A DNA stretch of 64,000 nt from Candidatus Jettenia sp. AMX2 (GCA_030583665.1 CP129469.1:2781043-2845042); one strand, 5' to 3'; positions 17,428-26,734 are shown, numbered from the stretch's first letter. Notes: generated from the letters alone by a model not told the origin. Numbers and translations are program-made.

Positions 17428-18132
17428 TTGTCTATTGTGAGTATTCAGGATTTGATTGATGCGGGATTCCATTTCGGCCACCGGACAAGCAGGTGGAATC
17501 CGAAAATGAAACCATATATTTTTGGCAAGCGGAACTTGATCCATATTATCAACCTGCGCGAGACTGTAAAGGGGCTTATTACGGCATGCAGGTTTTTAAC
17601 AAAGCTTGTGCAAACAAATAAAACGGTACTATTTGTAGGTACCAAATGGCAGGCGCGTGATATCGTTGAGCGTGAAGCAAAGCGCTGCGGCATGCATTAT
17701 GTGAATGAGCGGTGGCTGGGGGGCACATTAACAAATTTTGACACGATTCGTAAGCGGCTGGAACGTCTGGAAGAGCTTGAGAACCTGGAAGAAACAGGAG
17801 CTATTCATCAATTCAGCAAGAAAGCAATTTCTTCTCTCAACAGGGAACGGAAAAAGATTCTGTCAAACCTGGAAGGCATCCGTACTATGAATACCCTCCC
17901 AAGCGTCCTTGTGGTGGTTGACCCGAAAAATGAACATAATGCTGTTAATGAAGCGAGAAAACTGGGCATTCCGACCGTATGCCTTGCTGATACTGATTGT
18001 AATCCTGAGGTTATTGATATTTGTGTCCCTGGAAATGATGATGCAATACGTTCGATTAATCTCTTTCTTACGAAAACTGCAGACGCTATTCTGGCGGGTA
18101 AAGAAATCGCAGCGAATATGACAAAGATGTAG
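17428..18132 (+). CDS. rpsB: 30S ribosomal protein uS2
   Basis: 234 residues. The start is TTG, seven bases after GAGAGGAGA; no ATG lies near. The sequence has the S2 hallmarks DAGFHFGHRTSRWNPKM, FVGTKWQA, the Tyr-Val-x-x-Arg-Trp-Leu-Gly-Gly motif, and PSVLVVVDPKNEHNAVNEA. It binds the 30S head-body junction and helps recruit S1. It is the first gene of rpsB-tsf-pyrH-frr. Confidence 0.98.
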   Translation: MSIVSIQDLIDAGFHFGHRTSRWNPKMKPYIFGKRNLIHIINLRETVKGLITACRFLTKLVQTNKTVLFVGTKWQARDIVEREAKRCGMHYVNERWLGGTLTNFDTIRKRLERLEELENLEETGAIHQFSKKAISSLNRERKKILSNLEGIRTMNTLPSVLVVVDPKNEHNAVNEARKLGIPTVCLADTDCNPEVIDICVPGNDDAIRSINLFLTKTADAILAGKEIAANMTKM

Positions 18133-18203
18133 TGAGGATAATGATTCAAAGAGGCAAAACAATCGTATTTGAAAAAATCCTTCCGTTATCCATAAAAAGC
18201 CTG

Positions 18204-18222
18204 CTCTCTCACAGAGAGCAAC
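18204..18222 (+). other. Hairpin in the rpsB-tsf gap
   Basis: TGCTCTCT, loop CAC, AGAGAGCA: a perfect 8-bp stem in the 210-base gap between rpsB and tsf. It has no T-run, and a further GAGAGC lies 30 bases on. It could be an mRNA processing site or an attenuating fold that sets the S2:EF-Ts ratio. Confidence 0.4.
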
Positions 18223-18344
18223 TCTGCTAAACTGCTTCAAGAGAGCATTTCATAACGATTACAATTCGTAGTTGTTTTTATAGAAAATATTATAGAATAT
18301 TTGGAGAAACCAAGGATATTTTATATTCTGCGCGGAGGAAGTTG

Positions 18345-18932
18345 ATGGTTGATAAAGCAAGTATCACAAAGTTAAGAGAGCAGACAGGAGCCGGCATACT
18401 GGAATGCAAAAACGCCCTGGAGGAAGTGAAAGGTAGCTTTGAAGAAGCCCTTGAAATCATCAGAAAAAAAGGGATTAAAAAAGCGGCAAAAAAAGAGCAA
18501 AGAACAACTGCTGAAGGCAGGGTTGGATCCTACATTCATACAACCGGAAAACTGGGCGTGCTTGTGGAACTGGATTGTGAAACAGACTTTGTCGCAAGGA
18601 ACGACGTCTTCCAGCAATTCCTAAAAGATCTTTGTCTTCAGGTTGCTGCCACAAAACCCGTTGCTGTAAGAAGAGAAGAGATTCCCGGCAATGTGATTGA
18701 AGAACAAAAGAAACTGTTTCAGGAGGATGTGAAGGGAAAGGCCGCTGACATTGCAGAAAAAATTATCTCCGGGAAACTGGAGAATTTTTACAAAGAGAAA
18801 TGCCTCATGGAACAGGTATTTATAAAGGATACCACAAAAACGATACAGGATTTATTAATTGAAAATATTGCCAAAATCGGTGAAAATATCAAAATAAGCC
18901 GCTTTTGCAGGTTTGAAGTTGGTGAAGTTTAA
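18345..18932 (+). CDS. tsf: Elongation factor Ts (short form)
   Basis: 195 residues against about 280 in E. coli; short EF-Ts of this length occurs in Thermus and planctomycete relatives and keeps the UBA-like N-terminus plus a single core domain. ITKLREQTGAGILECKNALEE is the N-terminal signature, and LVELDCETDFVARN is the TDFVARN motif that contacts EF-Tu. It exchanges GDP for GTP on EF-Tu. GGAGG lies six bases before the ATG, so the earlier in-frame TTG is rejected. Confidence 0.96.
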   Translation: MVDKASITKLREQTGAGILECKNALEEVKGSFEEALEIIRKKGIKKAAKKEQRTTAEGRVGSYIHTTGKLGVLVELDCETDFVARNDVFQQFLKDLCLQVAATKPVAVRREEIPGNVIEEQKKLFQEDVKGKAADIAEKIISGKLENFYKEKCLMEQVFIKDTTKTIQDLLIENIAKIGENIKISRFCRFEVGEV

Positions 18933-18964
18933 CTGGCAAAGCGATACGGTACACCTCCATTCCC

Positions 18965-19684
18965 ATGCAAAATAGTGTTAAATACAAACGGGTGCTGATA
19001 AAGATAAGCGGCGAAGGTTTTGGCGGTGAAAATGGACGGGGTATTGAAACAGGACAATTTGGCAAAATAGCAAAGGAAATACAACAGGTATCAGATACCG
19101 GGGTTGAACTGGCAATTGTTGTCGGGGGAGGGAATATTATCCGTGGCGCAAGGCTTGGAGCCACCGGGAAATCAAGGGTACAGGCAGATCAGGCAGGTAT
19201 GATTGCAACGGTGATTAATGCGCTGATCCTGCAGGACATCCTTGAAGAATTCGGCTTAAAGGTTCGTGTAATTAGCGCTGTTGATGTCAAAGATATAACC
19301 GAACCTTTTGTCCTAAGAACATGCCTGCGCTATTTAACAGAGAAAAATATCATAATCTTTGCAGGCGGAACAGGCAACCCTTATTTTACAACAGATACCG
19401 CAGCGGTATTGCGTGCTATAGAAATCAGCGCCGATGTAATGATGAAAGCAACAAGGGTTGATGGTGTCTACACGGATGACCCGGTAAAAAATCCCTCTGC
19501 ACGGCTATATGAAAGGCTCACGTATCTTGACGTCTTAAGCAAGCAACTGGGTGTGATGGATCTGACAGCTATATCCCTGAGCATGGAGAATAAATTGCCA
19601 ATTATTGTTTTCAATATGAACAGACCGGAAAACATGAGGAAGGCAATCATGGGAGAATCTGCCGGAACTTATATTGGGGAATAA
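18965..19684 (+). CDS. pyrH: Uridylate kinase
   Basis: 239 residues, the standard length of the hexameric bacterial UMP kinase of the amino-acid-kinase fold. It phosphorylates UMP to UDP. Motifs include the N-terminal LIKISGEGFGGENG, the VVGGGNIIRGA loop, AGGTGNPYFTTDTAA and the MKATRVDGVYTDDP segment. It lies 32 bases after tsf and 5 bases before frr, the conserved order in bacteria. Confidence 0.97.
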   Translation: MQNSVKYKRVLIKISGEGFGGENGRGIETGQFGKIAKEIQQVSDTGVELAIVVGGGNIIRGARLGATGKSRVQADQAGMIATVINALILQDILEEFGLKVRVISAVDVKDITEPFVLRTCLRYLTEKNIIIFAGGTGNPYFTTDTAAVLRAIEISADVMMKATRVDGVYTDDPVKNPSARLYERLTYLDVLSKQLGVMDLTAISLSMENKLPIIVFNMNRPENMRKAIMGESAGTYIGE

Positions 19685-19689
19685 AGGAT

Positions 19690-20250
19690 ATGAGTAAAGA
19701 ATCGATATGCAAGGATGCAAGAGTGAAAATGGAAAAGGCAGTTGCACACCTGCAGGAAGAGTTGAGAGGTCTGAGGACCGGCAGGGCAAGCGCAGGACTG
19801 GTTGAGAATCTACGGGTTGAATGTTACGGAGATATTTCTCCTTTAAGACAGTTGGCCGCTATTACTACACCGGATGCACAATCAATCGTGATTAAGCCAT
19901 ATGACCCGTCTGTCATCTCAAATATAGAAAAGGCCATATTGAAGTCTGATTTGAGCTTAACCCCTGCCGTTGAGGGAAAAGCGTTGCGTATTAGTATTCC
20001 GCCACTTACGGAAGAACGAAGGAAAAAGTTATCGGCACATGCAAAAGAAATCAGCGAGGCGACAAAAGTGGCGTTGCGGAACGTAAGACACGAGGCTATT
20101 AAAAATACGGATAAGGAGGAAAAGGAAAGCATCCTTACCGAGGATGATGCAAAACGCACTAAGGATGAAATACAAAAGATTATTCATGAATACGAGAAAA
20201 AGGTTACTGACATCGTTAAGAAAAAAATGGATGAGATACTGAAACTGTAA
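19690..20250 (+). CDS. frr: Ribosome recycling factor
   Basis: 186 residues, normal length. RRF splits post-termination ribosomes with EF-G. The three-helix-bundle signature LRTGRASAGLVENLRVECYG is near the N-terminus, and TEERRKKLSAHAKEISE plus VALRNVRHEAIKN follow. AAAGGA sits just before the ATG. It is the last coding gene of the operon; two tRNA genes follow. Confidence 0.98.
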   Translation: MSKESICKDARVKMEKAVAHLQEELRGLRTGRASAGLVENLRVECYGDISPLRQLAAITTPDAQSIVIKPYDPSVISNIEKAILKSDLSLTPAVEGKALRISIPPLTEERRKKLSAHAKEISEATKVALRNVRHEAIKNTDKEEKESILTEDDAKRTKDEIQKIIHEYEKKVTDIVKKKMDEILKL

Positions 20251-20325
20251 AGAAACAAACACCGTCGGAATATAATGTAGATTCTCCTTTTTCTCTATAC
20301 AAATAAGAAAGAAAGAAGTATAATT

Positions 20326-20398
20326 GGGGGCATAGCTCAGCAGGTAGAGCACCGCCCTTTTAAGGCGGGTGTCGATGGTTCGAGTCCATCTGCCCTCA
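20326..20398 (+). tRNA. tRNA-Lys (anticodon TTT)
   Basis: The cloverleaf is complete: acceptor GGGGGCA pairs with TGCCCTC (one G-U), the D arm GCTC..GAGC, anticodon stem CCGCC/GGCGG with loop CTTTTAA, and T stem GATGG/CCATC around TTCGAGT. Anticodon TTT reads Lys. CCA is not encoded. Confidence 0.96.
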
Positions 20399-20413
20399 TA
20401 TGTTGTCAAACAT

Positions 20414-20488
20414 GGCCCCATCGTCTAGCCTGGTCTAGGACAACAGATTTTCGATCTGTGAACAGGGGTTCAAATCCCCTTGGGGTCA
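20414..20488 (+). tRNA. tRNA-Glu (anticodon TTC)
   Basis: Acceptor GGCCCCA pairs with TGGGGTC, the D arm begins TCGTCTAG, anticodon stem ACAGA/TCTGT holds loop TTTTCGA, and T stem GGGG/CCCC encloses TTCAAAT. Anticodon TTC reads Glu. It lies 15 bases after tRNA-Lys, so both are probably co-transcribed. Confidence 0.96.
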
Positions 20489-20498
20489 TTTTATCCAC

Positions 20499-20545
20499 AA
20501 AAGGCCATGAGATACAACATATCGCATGGCCTTTTGCTTTTTGCG
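20499..20545. terminator. Bidirectional terminator between tRNA-Glu and htpG
   Basis: AAAAGGCCATG and CATGGCCTTTT form an 11-bp stem (20499-20509, 20525-20535) around a 15-base loop, with CTTTTGCTTTTTG on the plus side and A-rich sequence on the other. It separates convergent transcription from the tRNAs and from htpG. Confidence 0.75.
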
Positions 20546-20552
20546 GAAAACC

Positions 20553-22469
20553 CTAAACAATAATCTTCTTCCCTTCTCCCAGCGCTGCCTTTGTTAACTC
20601 CTCCATAAGATCATTCAAACGGGGAACCATTTCAGGCGGATTGAGTACAACACCATCCTGCATCAATGCATTCTCAAATAATTGCTGAATTATCTTTTCT
20701 ACCAGCGGCTGGTAGCCCGGCATTTCATTCATCCTGGCCAGATTCCGTATCATTTCATTTTTCCGGTTTATCTCCATGATTTTTTTGGATACCCGGTAGT
20801 TATTGTCTACCATTTGGATGAGCTTCTGAACGTGTACGCTTGGCACCCCGTCGGGATTCACCAGGCAACACGGGCTGTCACTCAACCTCTGCGATTCCTT
20901 GACATCCAGGATATTGTCTGCCAGCACAACTTTCATTGTTTTTATCAGATGTTTAAACATCTCCTCATAATTTGCAGGCTCTGAAGACGTGTCAATAATC
21001 TTGCTCTCACTATCTTTCAGCAGCCCCAGGTTTGCCTGGTCCGCAGAGCGAATGGCCTTTTTCTCGAATTCCATGAGGCCGGAAAGAAGGAATTCGTCAT
21101 GGGGATCGGTGAGGTACAGTACCTCCACGTCCTTTTTGCGGAATATCTCAAGATAGGGACTTTTCTCAATCGTATCGCGGTTTACCGCCGTCAGGTAATA
21201 AATCTCCTGCTGATCAGGCTTCATTCTCTCTGTATATTCCTTCAATGAAATCAAGCCGTTTGAATCAGCGCATTTTGATGAGTTAAACCTCAGCAGGTAC
21301 GCTAACGTATCCCTGTTTTCAAAATCAAGGTGAACCCCTTCTTTCAGTATCCGTCCAAATTGACGCCAGAAGGTCTCGTATTTCTCTTTTTCATTCTTTG
21401 CCAGGTCCTGCAAAAGCGCCAGAATTTGTTTCACAAGGATGCTCCGGATCTTGTGGACAATCCTGTTATCCTGAAACGTCTCTCTGGAAATATTTAAGGG
21501 AATATCAGCCGAATCAACAACCCCGTAAATAAATCTGAGATATTCAGGCAAAAGCATTTTACAATCGGATTGGATCAGGATTTTATTGGAATAAAGCTGG
21601 ATCCCGTGTTCTAATTTTTTAAATCCGTAAACCTCATAATTTGTAGCCGGGCAATATAAGATGCTGGAAAACTGGATAGGAGCCTCGGCAGAGGTGTGAA
21701 TATGGAAGAGAGGCGTCTCCTCCCTGTTTGAAATAAATTTATAGAATTCGTTGTACTGTTCCTCTTTTATTTCCTTTTTTGGCTCTTTCCAGATAGCCGT
21801 AATCTGGTTTGCCCTTTCACCGCAAACCATAATAGGAAAGCTTACAAAGTTTGAATATTTTTTAATGATTGACTGTATCCTGGACTTTTCCGTATATTCC
21901 TTCTCATCCTCTTTCAAATGGACAATAATATCGGTACCCCGGTTTTCTTTATCAACAGGGGTTAAAAAATACTTTCCCGTACCATCGGAGTGCCATTCAA
22001 ATGCTTGTCCTTCTTTGCAGGACTTTGTTCTGACCCTGACATCGTCCGCCACCATAAATACAGAATAAAAACCCACCCCAAACTGGCCGATGATATTCGA
22101 ATCCTTTTTGGCCTGCTCTGACAAGTTTGTTATGAATTCAAGGGTTCCTGATTTTGCAATAGTTCCGATATTTTGAATAATCTCATCTCTCGTCATGCCA
22201 ATACCGGTATCGCTAATCGTTAAAGTCCTCTTTTCCTCATCCATCTGTATGTTGATCTCAAGAGGAATGTCTTTTCCTTCGTATTCCTGATCCATGAGCA
22301 TAATATGCCGCATCTTGGTTAATGCATCCGATGCATTCGAAATGAGCTCCCTCAGAAAGACCTCTTTATGGGTATAAAGAGAGTGGGAAAGGATGTTCAG
22401 TAACTTCTTGATTTCTGCCTGAAACTCAAAACCCTCCTCATGCTTTATCATTTCACTCGTCTCATTCAT
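20553..22469 (-). CDS. htpG: Molecular chaperone HtpG (Hsp90)
   Basis: 638 residues. The start is the ATG after GGAGGAGTGTGT; an upstream GTG lies too near the ribosome site. The GHKL ATPase domain shows FLRELISNASDAL, the lid-region DTGIGMT and GQFGVGFYSVFMVAD. The middle domain has the DIPLNISRETFQ segment with the catalytic Arg loop. The C-terminal dimerisation region ends without the MEEVD of eukaryotes, as usual in bacteria. Cytosolic ATP-dependent chaperone. It is monocistronic and ends at a bidirectional terminator. Confidence 0.97.
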   Translation of the reverse strand: MNETSEMIKHEEGFEFQAEIKKLLNILSHSLYTHKEVFLRELISNASDALTKMRHIMLMDQEYEGKDIPLEINIQMDEEKRTLTISDTGIGMTRDEIIQNIGTIAKSGTLEFITNLSEQAKKDSNIIGQFGVGFYSVFMVADDVRVRTKSCKEGQAFEWHSDGTGKYFLTPVDKENRGTDIIVHLKEDEKEYTEKSRIQSIIKKYSNFVSFPIMVCGERANQITAIWKEPKKEIKEEQYNEFYKFISNREETPLFHIHTSAEAPIQFSSILYCPATNYEVYGFKKLEHGIQLYSNKILIQSDCKMLLPEYLRFIYGVVDSADIPLNISRETFQDNRIVHKIRSILVKQILALLQDLAKNEKEKYETFWRQFGRILKEGVHLDFENRDTLAYLLRFNSSKCADSNGLISLKEYTERMKPDQQEIYYLTAVNRDTIEKSPYLEIFRKKDVEVLYLTDPHDEFLLSGLMEFEKKAIRSADQANLGLLKDSESKIIDTSSEPANYEEMFKHLIKTMKVVLADNILDVKESQRLSDSPCCLVNPDGVPSVHVQKLIQMVDNNYRVSKKIMEINRKNEMIRNLARMNEMPGYQPLVEKIIQQLFENALMQDGVVLNPPEMVPRLNDLMEELTKAALGEGKKIIV

Positions 22470-22742
22470 ACACACTCCTCCTTATTAAATTAGTTCCTCA
22501 AATCTTCCTTAAAAAAAGGAATTTGCGGGTTGTCGTAAAACCGCTTCAATAAAATGAAAATCCCTATACAATTAAACTATTGTAACAGTTATAAAACTGT
22601 GCTTATTAACAAATAATTCTTAAAAGTAACAAATCCGAAAAAGATTGTCAATGCCGGATGTTGCTTCCGGTACAATGAAATCGTTGAAAAGGTGCGAAGT
22701 TACTTGACACAACAAAAACCTCGTGGTAAACTCCTACCTGCT

Positions 22743-23633
22743 ATGACATTTCAGGAGATTATACTAAAACTGCAGAATTACTGGGCTGAATACGGCTGCC
22801 TGATATGGCAACCATACGATACGGAAAAGGGTGCCGGAACCTTTAATCCTGCAACATTTCTCAGGGTTTTAGGACCAGAACCCTGGAAATGTGCTTATGT
22901 GGAACCTTCCCGCCGGCCAACTGACGGGAGGTATGGCGAGAACCCCAACAGGTTACAGCATTATTACCAGTTCCAGGTAATAATAAAACCAGCCCCTGAC
23001 AACGCACAGGACATCTATCTGGACAGCTTAAAGGCGCTGGAAATCGACCTTGTTGAACATGACGTACGGTTTGTCGAAGACGACTGGGAATCACCGACCC
23101 TTGGCGCTACAGGTCTGGGCTGGGAGGTATGGCTGGACGGAATGGAAGTTACCCAGTTTACCTATTTTCAGCAGGCAGGAGGGCTTGAACTTGAGCCTGT
23201 CACCCTTGAACTAACCTATGGACTTGAACGTATTGCTATGTTCATCCAGGAAAAAGAATCCGTTTTTGACCTTGAGTGGGTTAATGGGTACACATACGGT
23301 GACATCCATAAACAGGATGAGGTGCAATTTTCCACCTATAATTTTACCGTAGCGGATACGGCCATGCTTTTTCAGCTGTTCGATATGTATGAAAAAGAAT
23401 GCCAAAGGCTCTTAAAAGAGGATCTCATACTGCCTGCTTATGATTATGTCATGAAATGTTCACATACCTTTAATATGCTTGATGCCAGAGGAGTTGTCGG
23501 AGTAACACAACGCACCGGTTATATCGGGCGGGTAAGAAACCTTGCCAGACGTTGTGCGGAAGGATATGTCAGCCTGCGCGAGGCGCTGCATTGGCCGCTC
23601 TTAAAAGAACATGCCAAATTACAAAAAACCTGA
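22743..23633 (+). CDS. glyQ: Glycyl-tRNA synthetase alpha subunit
   Basis: 296 residues; the ATG giving [14 protein letters not shown] is the family start, and an upstream frame adds 17 unrelated residues. The signature [20 protein letters not shown] is present with one change (V for Y), and the class II core continues with [33 protein letters not shown]. It is the catalytic half of the bacterial alpha2beta2 enzyme. The beta subunit gene glyS normally follows directly but is absent here; the next 300 bases hold repeats. Confidence 0.96.
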   Translation: MTFQEIILKLQNYWAEYGCLIWQPYDTEKGAGTFNPATFLRVLGPEPWKCAYVEPSRRPTDGRYGENPNRLQHYYQFQVIIKPAPDNAQDIYLDSLKALEIDLVEHDVRFVEDDWESPTLGATGLGWEVWLDGMEVTQFTYFQQAGGLELEPVTLELTYGLERIAMFIQEKESVFDLEWVNGYTYGDIHKQDEVQFSTYNFTVADTAMLFQLFDMYEKECQRLLKEDLILPAYDYVMKCSHTFNMLDARGVVGVTQRTGYIGRVRNLARRCAEGYVSLREALHWPLLKEHAKLQKT

Positions 23634-23931
23634 CACTAACGGGCCGGAAGTGAAATGCAGGACAAGACTTTAGTCATGCATTCCTGCAGCCATGTAGGGT
23701 AGACACCGCCTACCAAAAACGGGAGCTTGATAGCGTATAGGTTTTTCGATTCATATACCGCCCTTAACATACTAAGGGTAGATTCAGTCCACCAAAAAAT
23801 AAATACCGTAAATGAAAGAAACGTAATTGGCAGGCAGTGCCTGCCCTACATGCTTGAGGAATCGCCATTATGACAAGCAGAGGCACGAATGTGTCAAAAT
23901 AATTCTCGGAAGATACTCCTTTCCAGTTTGA
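23634..23931. repeat. GTAGGG foldback element between glyQ and the MnmE-like gene
   Basis: A left hairpin starting GTAGGGTAGACACCGCC (23694-23714) and a right hairpin ending GTGCCTGCCCTAC (23829-23849) are inverted relatives of each other, bounding a 156-bp element. The ends match copies near 30.5, 34.8 and 55.2 kb. No gene is seen in this gap. It may also terminate the two convergent flanking genes. Confidence 0.7.
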
Positions 23932-25323
23932 TTACAATTCCGCAGTGCCAGATTCTTTCCGCAAGCCCTTCAGGCACGTAGTAAATATGCCTTTTAATTC
24001 ACCAGTCAATTGAACTGCCCCGCTTTTATCTCCTCCAGTCAGATATCTTTCCCCCTGCCTTACCACGGAAACAGCTTTTGTCAACAACCTATACTGCCTT
24101 CTGGTAAAGACTACCGGTCTCATAGGCCTGTGGACAATATCCAGATCCCCGGTAAGCCTTCTTTGCAAACCTTCAAATCCTTCCCTGTTCTGCGCTGAAA
24201 GAGAACAGAGTGGCCGGCCAAGCACAGATTCTATTCTTCCCCTTTCCAATCTGGCAGGCAAATCGCATTTGTTAACCACCGGTATGATCGTGCAGCGGAT
24301 TGCTTCTTGCGGTAAAGCACCGGAACTTTCTGCCGCCTGCCATGCATACAGAATATCAACAATTCGTTCGTCTTCTTCATCAAAAGGCCGTGAGTTATCA
24401 AATACCGCTATTACCTTATTTGCCCGATGAAGCTGTTCCAGGGTCATTTCTATACCCATTGACTCAGGTATATCTTTGGCGTCTCTTATACCGGCTGTGT
24501 CAACTACCTCAAAAGGAATGTCTGAGACAGAAACAAATTCACTCACATAGTCCCGTGTGGTTCCGGGTTCGTGATGCACAAGAATCCGGTCTTCTCCAAG
24601 GAGAGCGTTGGTGATCGTTGATTTCCCTGCATTGGGTTTGCCCAGGACGATCAGCACCTTTGGGGTAGTTAACGCCATGCCCAGAGAAGCGGTTTCCAGT
24701 AAGCCGTCAAGAACAGATGCTAACGTTGAAAAAGCAGAGAACACATCAGCTTTATTCAATGACTGAGCAATCCCTTCAATAATCTGCAAACCTTCCCTCA
24801 GGGTCTTTGACAACGCCCCCGCATATTGATCCAGCAATATCCTGACACCCAGTCTTGTTCGTACCTCTATGAGTTCCCGAAGCGCTTCCTGTTGAATAAA
24901 ATCCATGGTTTTGTTTTCCTGGGATTGCGAGAATAATGAGTTCCACTCAACACCTTCTGCGCCTGAAGACTGCAGGCACTCATACAACCGCATTACCACA
25001 CGGATGCCACCATGACAATTTACCTCTACGGCATCTTCACCGGTAAAACTATCATCCTGCCTGATAACATGCAAGATAACCTCATCGATCCTTTGCCCCC
25101 TGTCGTGGACATATCCGTAATAGAGCTTCTGACTCGCTGCCTGGCGGACATCGGCAATCCCCTTCCCCCGAAACACCTTGTTAGCAACAGCCAGGGCATC
25201 AGGACCGGATACCACGATCTTGCCGATACCGCCTTCACCCAACGGTGTTATGACAGATGCTACCGTTTTATTCTTTAGCGTACGGTTACCTTTACTTCTT
25301 TTTACTGATATATGACAATTCAT
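23932..25323 (-). CDS. MnmE-like tRNA-modification GTPase, C-terminus short
   Basis: 463 residues. The N-terminal TrmE domain is recognisable (TPLGEGGIGKIVVSGP, TGEDAVEVNCHGG). A helical domain follows, with an inserted Ras-like GTPase: G1 GKPNAGKS, G2 in EPGTTRDY, G3 DTAGIRD and G4 NKCD. MnmE with MnmG installs carboxymethylaminomethyl groups on wobble U34. The canonical C-terminal FC-I/L-GK box with its essential Cys is absent; the chain ends about 25 residues early after LKGIFTTCLKGLRKES. It may be a divergent paralogue, a variant enzyme or a gene truncated by frameshift. No mnmG is nearby. It starts 6 bases after the zinc-ribbon gene. Confidence 0.8.
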   Translation of the reverse strand: MNCHISVKRSKGNRTLKNKTVASVITPLGEGGIGKIVVSGPDALAVANKVFRGKGIADVRQAASQKLYYGYVHDRGQRIDEVILHVIRQDDSFTGEDAVEVNCHGGIRVVMRLYECLQSSGAEGVEWNSLFSQSQENKTMDFIQQEALRELIEVRTRLGVRILLDQYAGALSKTLREGLQIIEGIAQSLNKADVFSAFSTLASVLDGLLETASLGMALTTPKVLIVLGKPNAGKSTITNALLGEDRILVHHEPGTTRDYVSEFVSVSDIPFEVVDTAGIRDAKDIPESMGIEMTLEQLHRANKVIAVFDNSRPFDEEDERIVDILYAWQAAESSGALPQEAIRCTIIPVVNKCDLPARLERGRIESVLGRPLCSLSAQNREGFEGLQRRLTGDLDIVHRPMRPVVFTRRQYRLLTKAVSVVRQGERYLTGGDKSGAVQLTGELKGIFTTCLKGLRKESGTAEL

Positions 25324-25329
25324 AAACAA

Positions 25330-25824
25330 TCAACCCTCAGTCATTAACCGTAGTCCGCAATCAGGGCATTCCTTGGTGCCGTGGCCGACGCAATAACCAC
25401 AAGCGGGGCATCTTCCCTCCGATTCCCATTCCTGCGAGGTTTTGATCTCAGGGTGTTTTCGGGCATAGAATTCCTCAATGCAATTGTGTGCAGCAGGCGC
25501 ATCTTCCCTTGCTGTTAAAAGAAGATACCGGCATCCACACTTTCCCGTACTACAACCCGGCGCCAACATGACCTTACAAAAAATACCTTCTCCCGAAAGG
25601 AAATCTGACAGCTCCCTGATACCTTCAATCGCATCTTCCCTGACCGCAACCCATTCATCGTGGGAAGTCACCGCCCTGTGTGGTTTCTTGCTGCGCTCTT
25701 TCATTTGCTCTTTTTCAGCCTCTTCCGGCAGTATCAGGGGTACATCGCAGTCAGCGCATGTCGCAATATACGCATAATACTCTGACCCGCATTCCGGACA
25801 ACATTTTATATTTTCAGCAGACAT
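25330..25824 (-). CDS. Zinc-ribbon protein of unknown function
   Basis: 164 residues. Two zinc-ribbon knuckle pairs are visible: CPECGSEYYAYIATCADC at the N-terminus and CPACG...ECPDCG at the C-terminus. Between them lies a DUF2007-like signal-transducing fold segment (GIRELSDFLSGEGIFCKVML) with an extra Cys cluster, GCSTGKCGC. It has no signal peptide. Such proteins may act as small metal- or protein-binding adaptors, but no function is established. It is co-directional with and 6 bases upstream of the MnmE-like gene, so they are likely one transcript. Confidence 0.7.
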   Translation of the reverse strand: MSAENIKCCPECGSEYYAYIATCADCDVPLILPEEAEKEQMKERSKKPHRAVTSHDEWVAVREDAIEGIRELSDFLSGEGIFCKVMLAPGCSTGKCGCRYLLLTAREDAPAAHNCIEEFYARKHPEIKTSQEWESEGRCPACGYCVGHGTKECPDCGLRLMTEG

Positions 25825-26106
25825 AAATATCCAATAACCTCTTTCTCTTTAAAATATATGATGCCTTTATTTATTATGTATATTACCAATCTTACCAGAA
25901 TACTTCAATAAGAGAATATCTGGAAAGATATACTGAAATACATCCAGCATAATAGAGTGGTGACCTTCTTGCGGGCACAGGCAGGAACCACAGATTGAAA
26001 AACAAAACAGTTAAATCGTTATTCTTTCCCATTCCCCTCAACCTTATTTACAACAAAAACGAATGGTTAATCTTGCAACACCATTAGCATAATAACATAA
26101 AAAATC

Positions 26107-26134
26107 TTGACATTAACATTGCTGGTGCTACAAT
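26107..26134 (+). promoter_or_regulatory. Promoter of the nickel/cobalt-type uptake locus
   Basis: TTGACA, a 16-base spacer and TACAAT. The palindrome at 26123-26153 covers the -10 box, so binding of a regulator there would block transcription. Confidence 0.65.
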
Positions 26135-26153
26135 GTATATTTTCGTAGCACCA
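26123..26153. promoter_or_regulatory. NikR-like palindromic operator
   Basis: TGGTGCTAC, 13 bases, GTAGCACCA: a perfect 9+9 inverted repeat. As I recall, NikR sites proposed for deltaproteobacteria are GTGTTAC-N13/14-GTAACAC, which this resembles with a symmetric T-to-C/A-to-G change. Its position over the -10 box and its link to DUF4198 and TonB genes fit metal-dependent repression. No regulator gene is in the window. A half-site GTAGCAC recurs at 26851. Confidence 0.5.
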
Positions 26154-26198
26154 ACAAGGCTTCTTCTAATATTTAAGATTTTTAGAGAAGGTATACAT

Positions 26199-26615
26199 AT
26201 GGGACACAAAAAGGCATTCTCGGCATTTATCGTAATAATGTTAACCCTGCTTCTGCCGCTGGAACATGTTTTTGCCCATCTGATGCTGGTGGAAAAAATA
26301 GAGGAAGGGGTGTTGTTGGTCAGGTACGATGACGGTTCTGCTTCTGTCGGGACCACGGTGATCCTTTATGATCAGGAAGGAAATATTCTTTCCGAAGGAA
26401 ATACAGACAGCCAGGGGCTTTACCATTATGATCCCCGGAAACCGGCTTACCGGGCGGTGGCCAACGACACAATGGGACACCGGGCCCATTGGGTAAAGGG
26501 AAGGACCAACATCTGGTTGGAAATTCCTATCTGGATGAGGATTCTCCTGGGGGCCTCCATATTGCTTTTCATTGCTTCTTATGCTTACTACCGTAGCGAT
26601 AAAAAAGTGGCATAA
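26199..26615 (+). CDS. Small membrane-anchored NikL/CbiL-like protein
   Basis: 138 residues from the ATG that follows AGAGAAGG. A signal peptide (to about residue 28, ending VFAH) precedes a small beta-rich domain with a carboxypeptidase-regulatory-like pattern (TVILYDQEGNILSEGNTDSQGLYHY), and one C-terminal transmembrane helix anchors it. This layout matches accessory components of energy-coupling-factor nickel/cobalt transporters (NikL, CbiL-like). The start of the mature chain, His-Leu-Met, may bind metal. The metal specificity is inferred from context. Confidence 0.6.
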   Translation: MGHKKAFSAFIVIMLTLLLPLEHVFAHLMLVEKIEEGVLLVRYDDGSASVGTTVILYDQEGNILSEGNTDSQGLYHYDPRKPAYRAVANDTMGHRAHWVKGRTNIWLEIPIWMRILLGASILLFIASYAYYRSDKKVA

Positions 26616-26734
26616 TTTCTTGTAGTAGTTTGCGCAGGTGTGGGCGACCGGAAATTCCCCCCCTTAGAAACTTACCGTTGGACAAGAATTGGCTGGACAA
26701 AATAACGGTAAACTGATTATGTAATGTGCATAAC

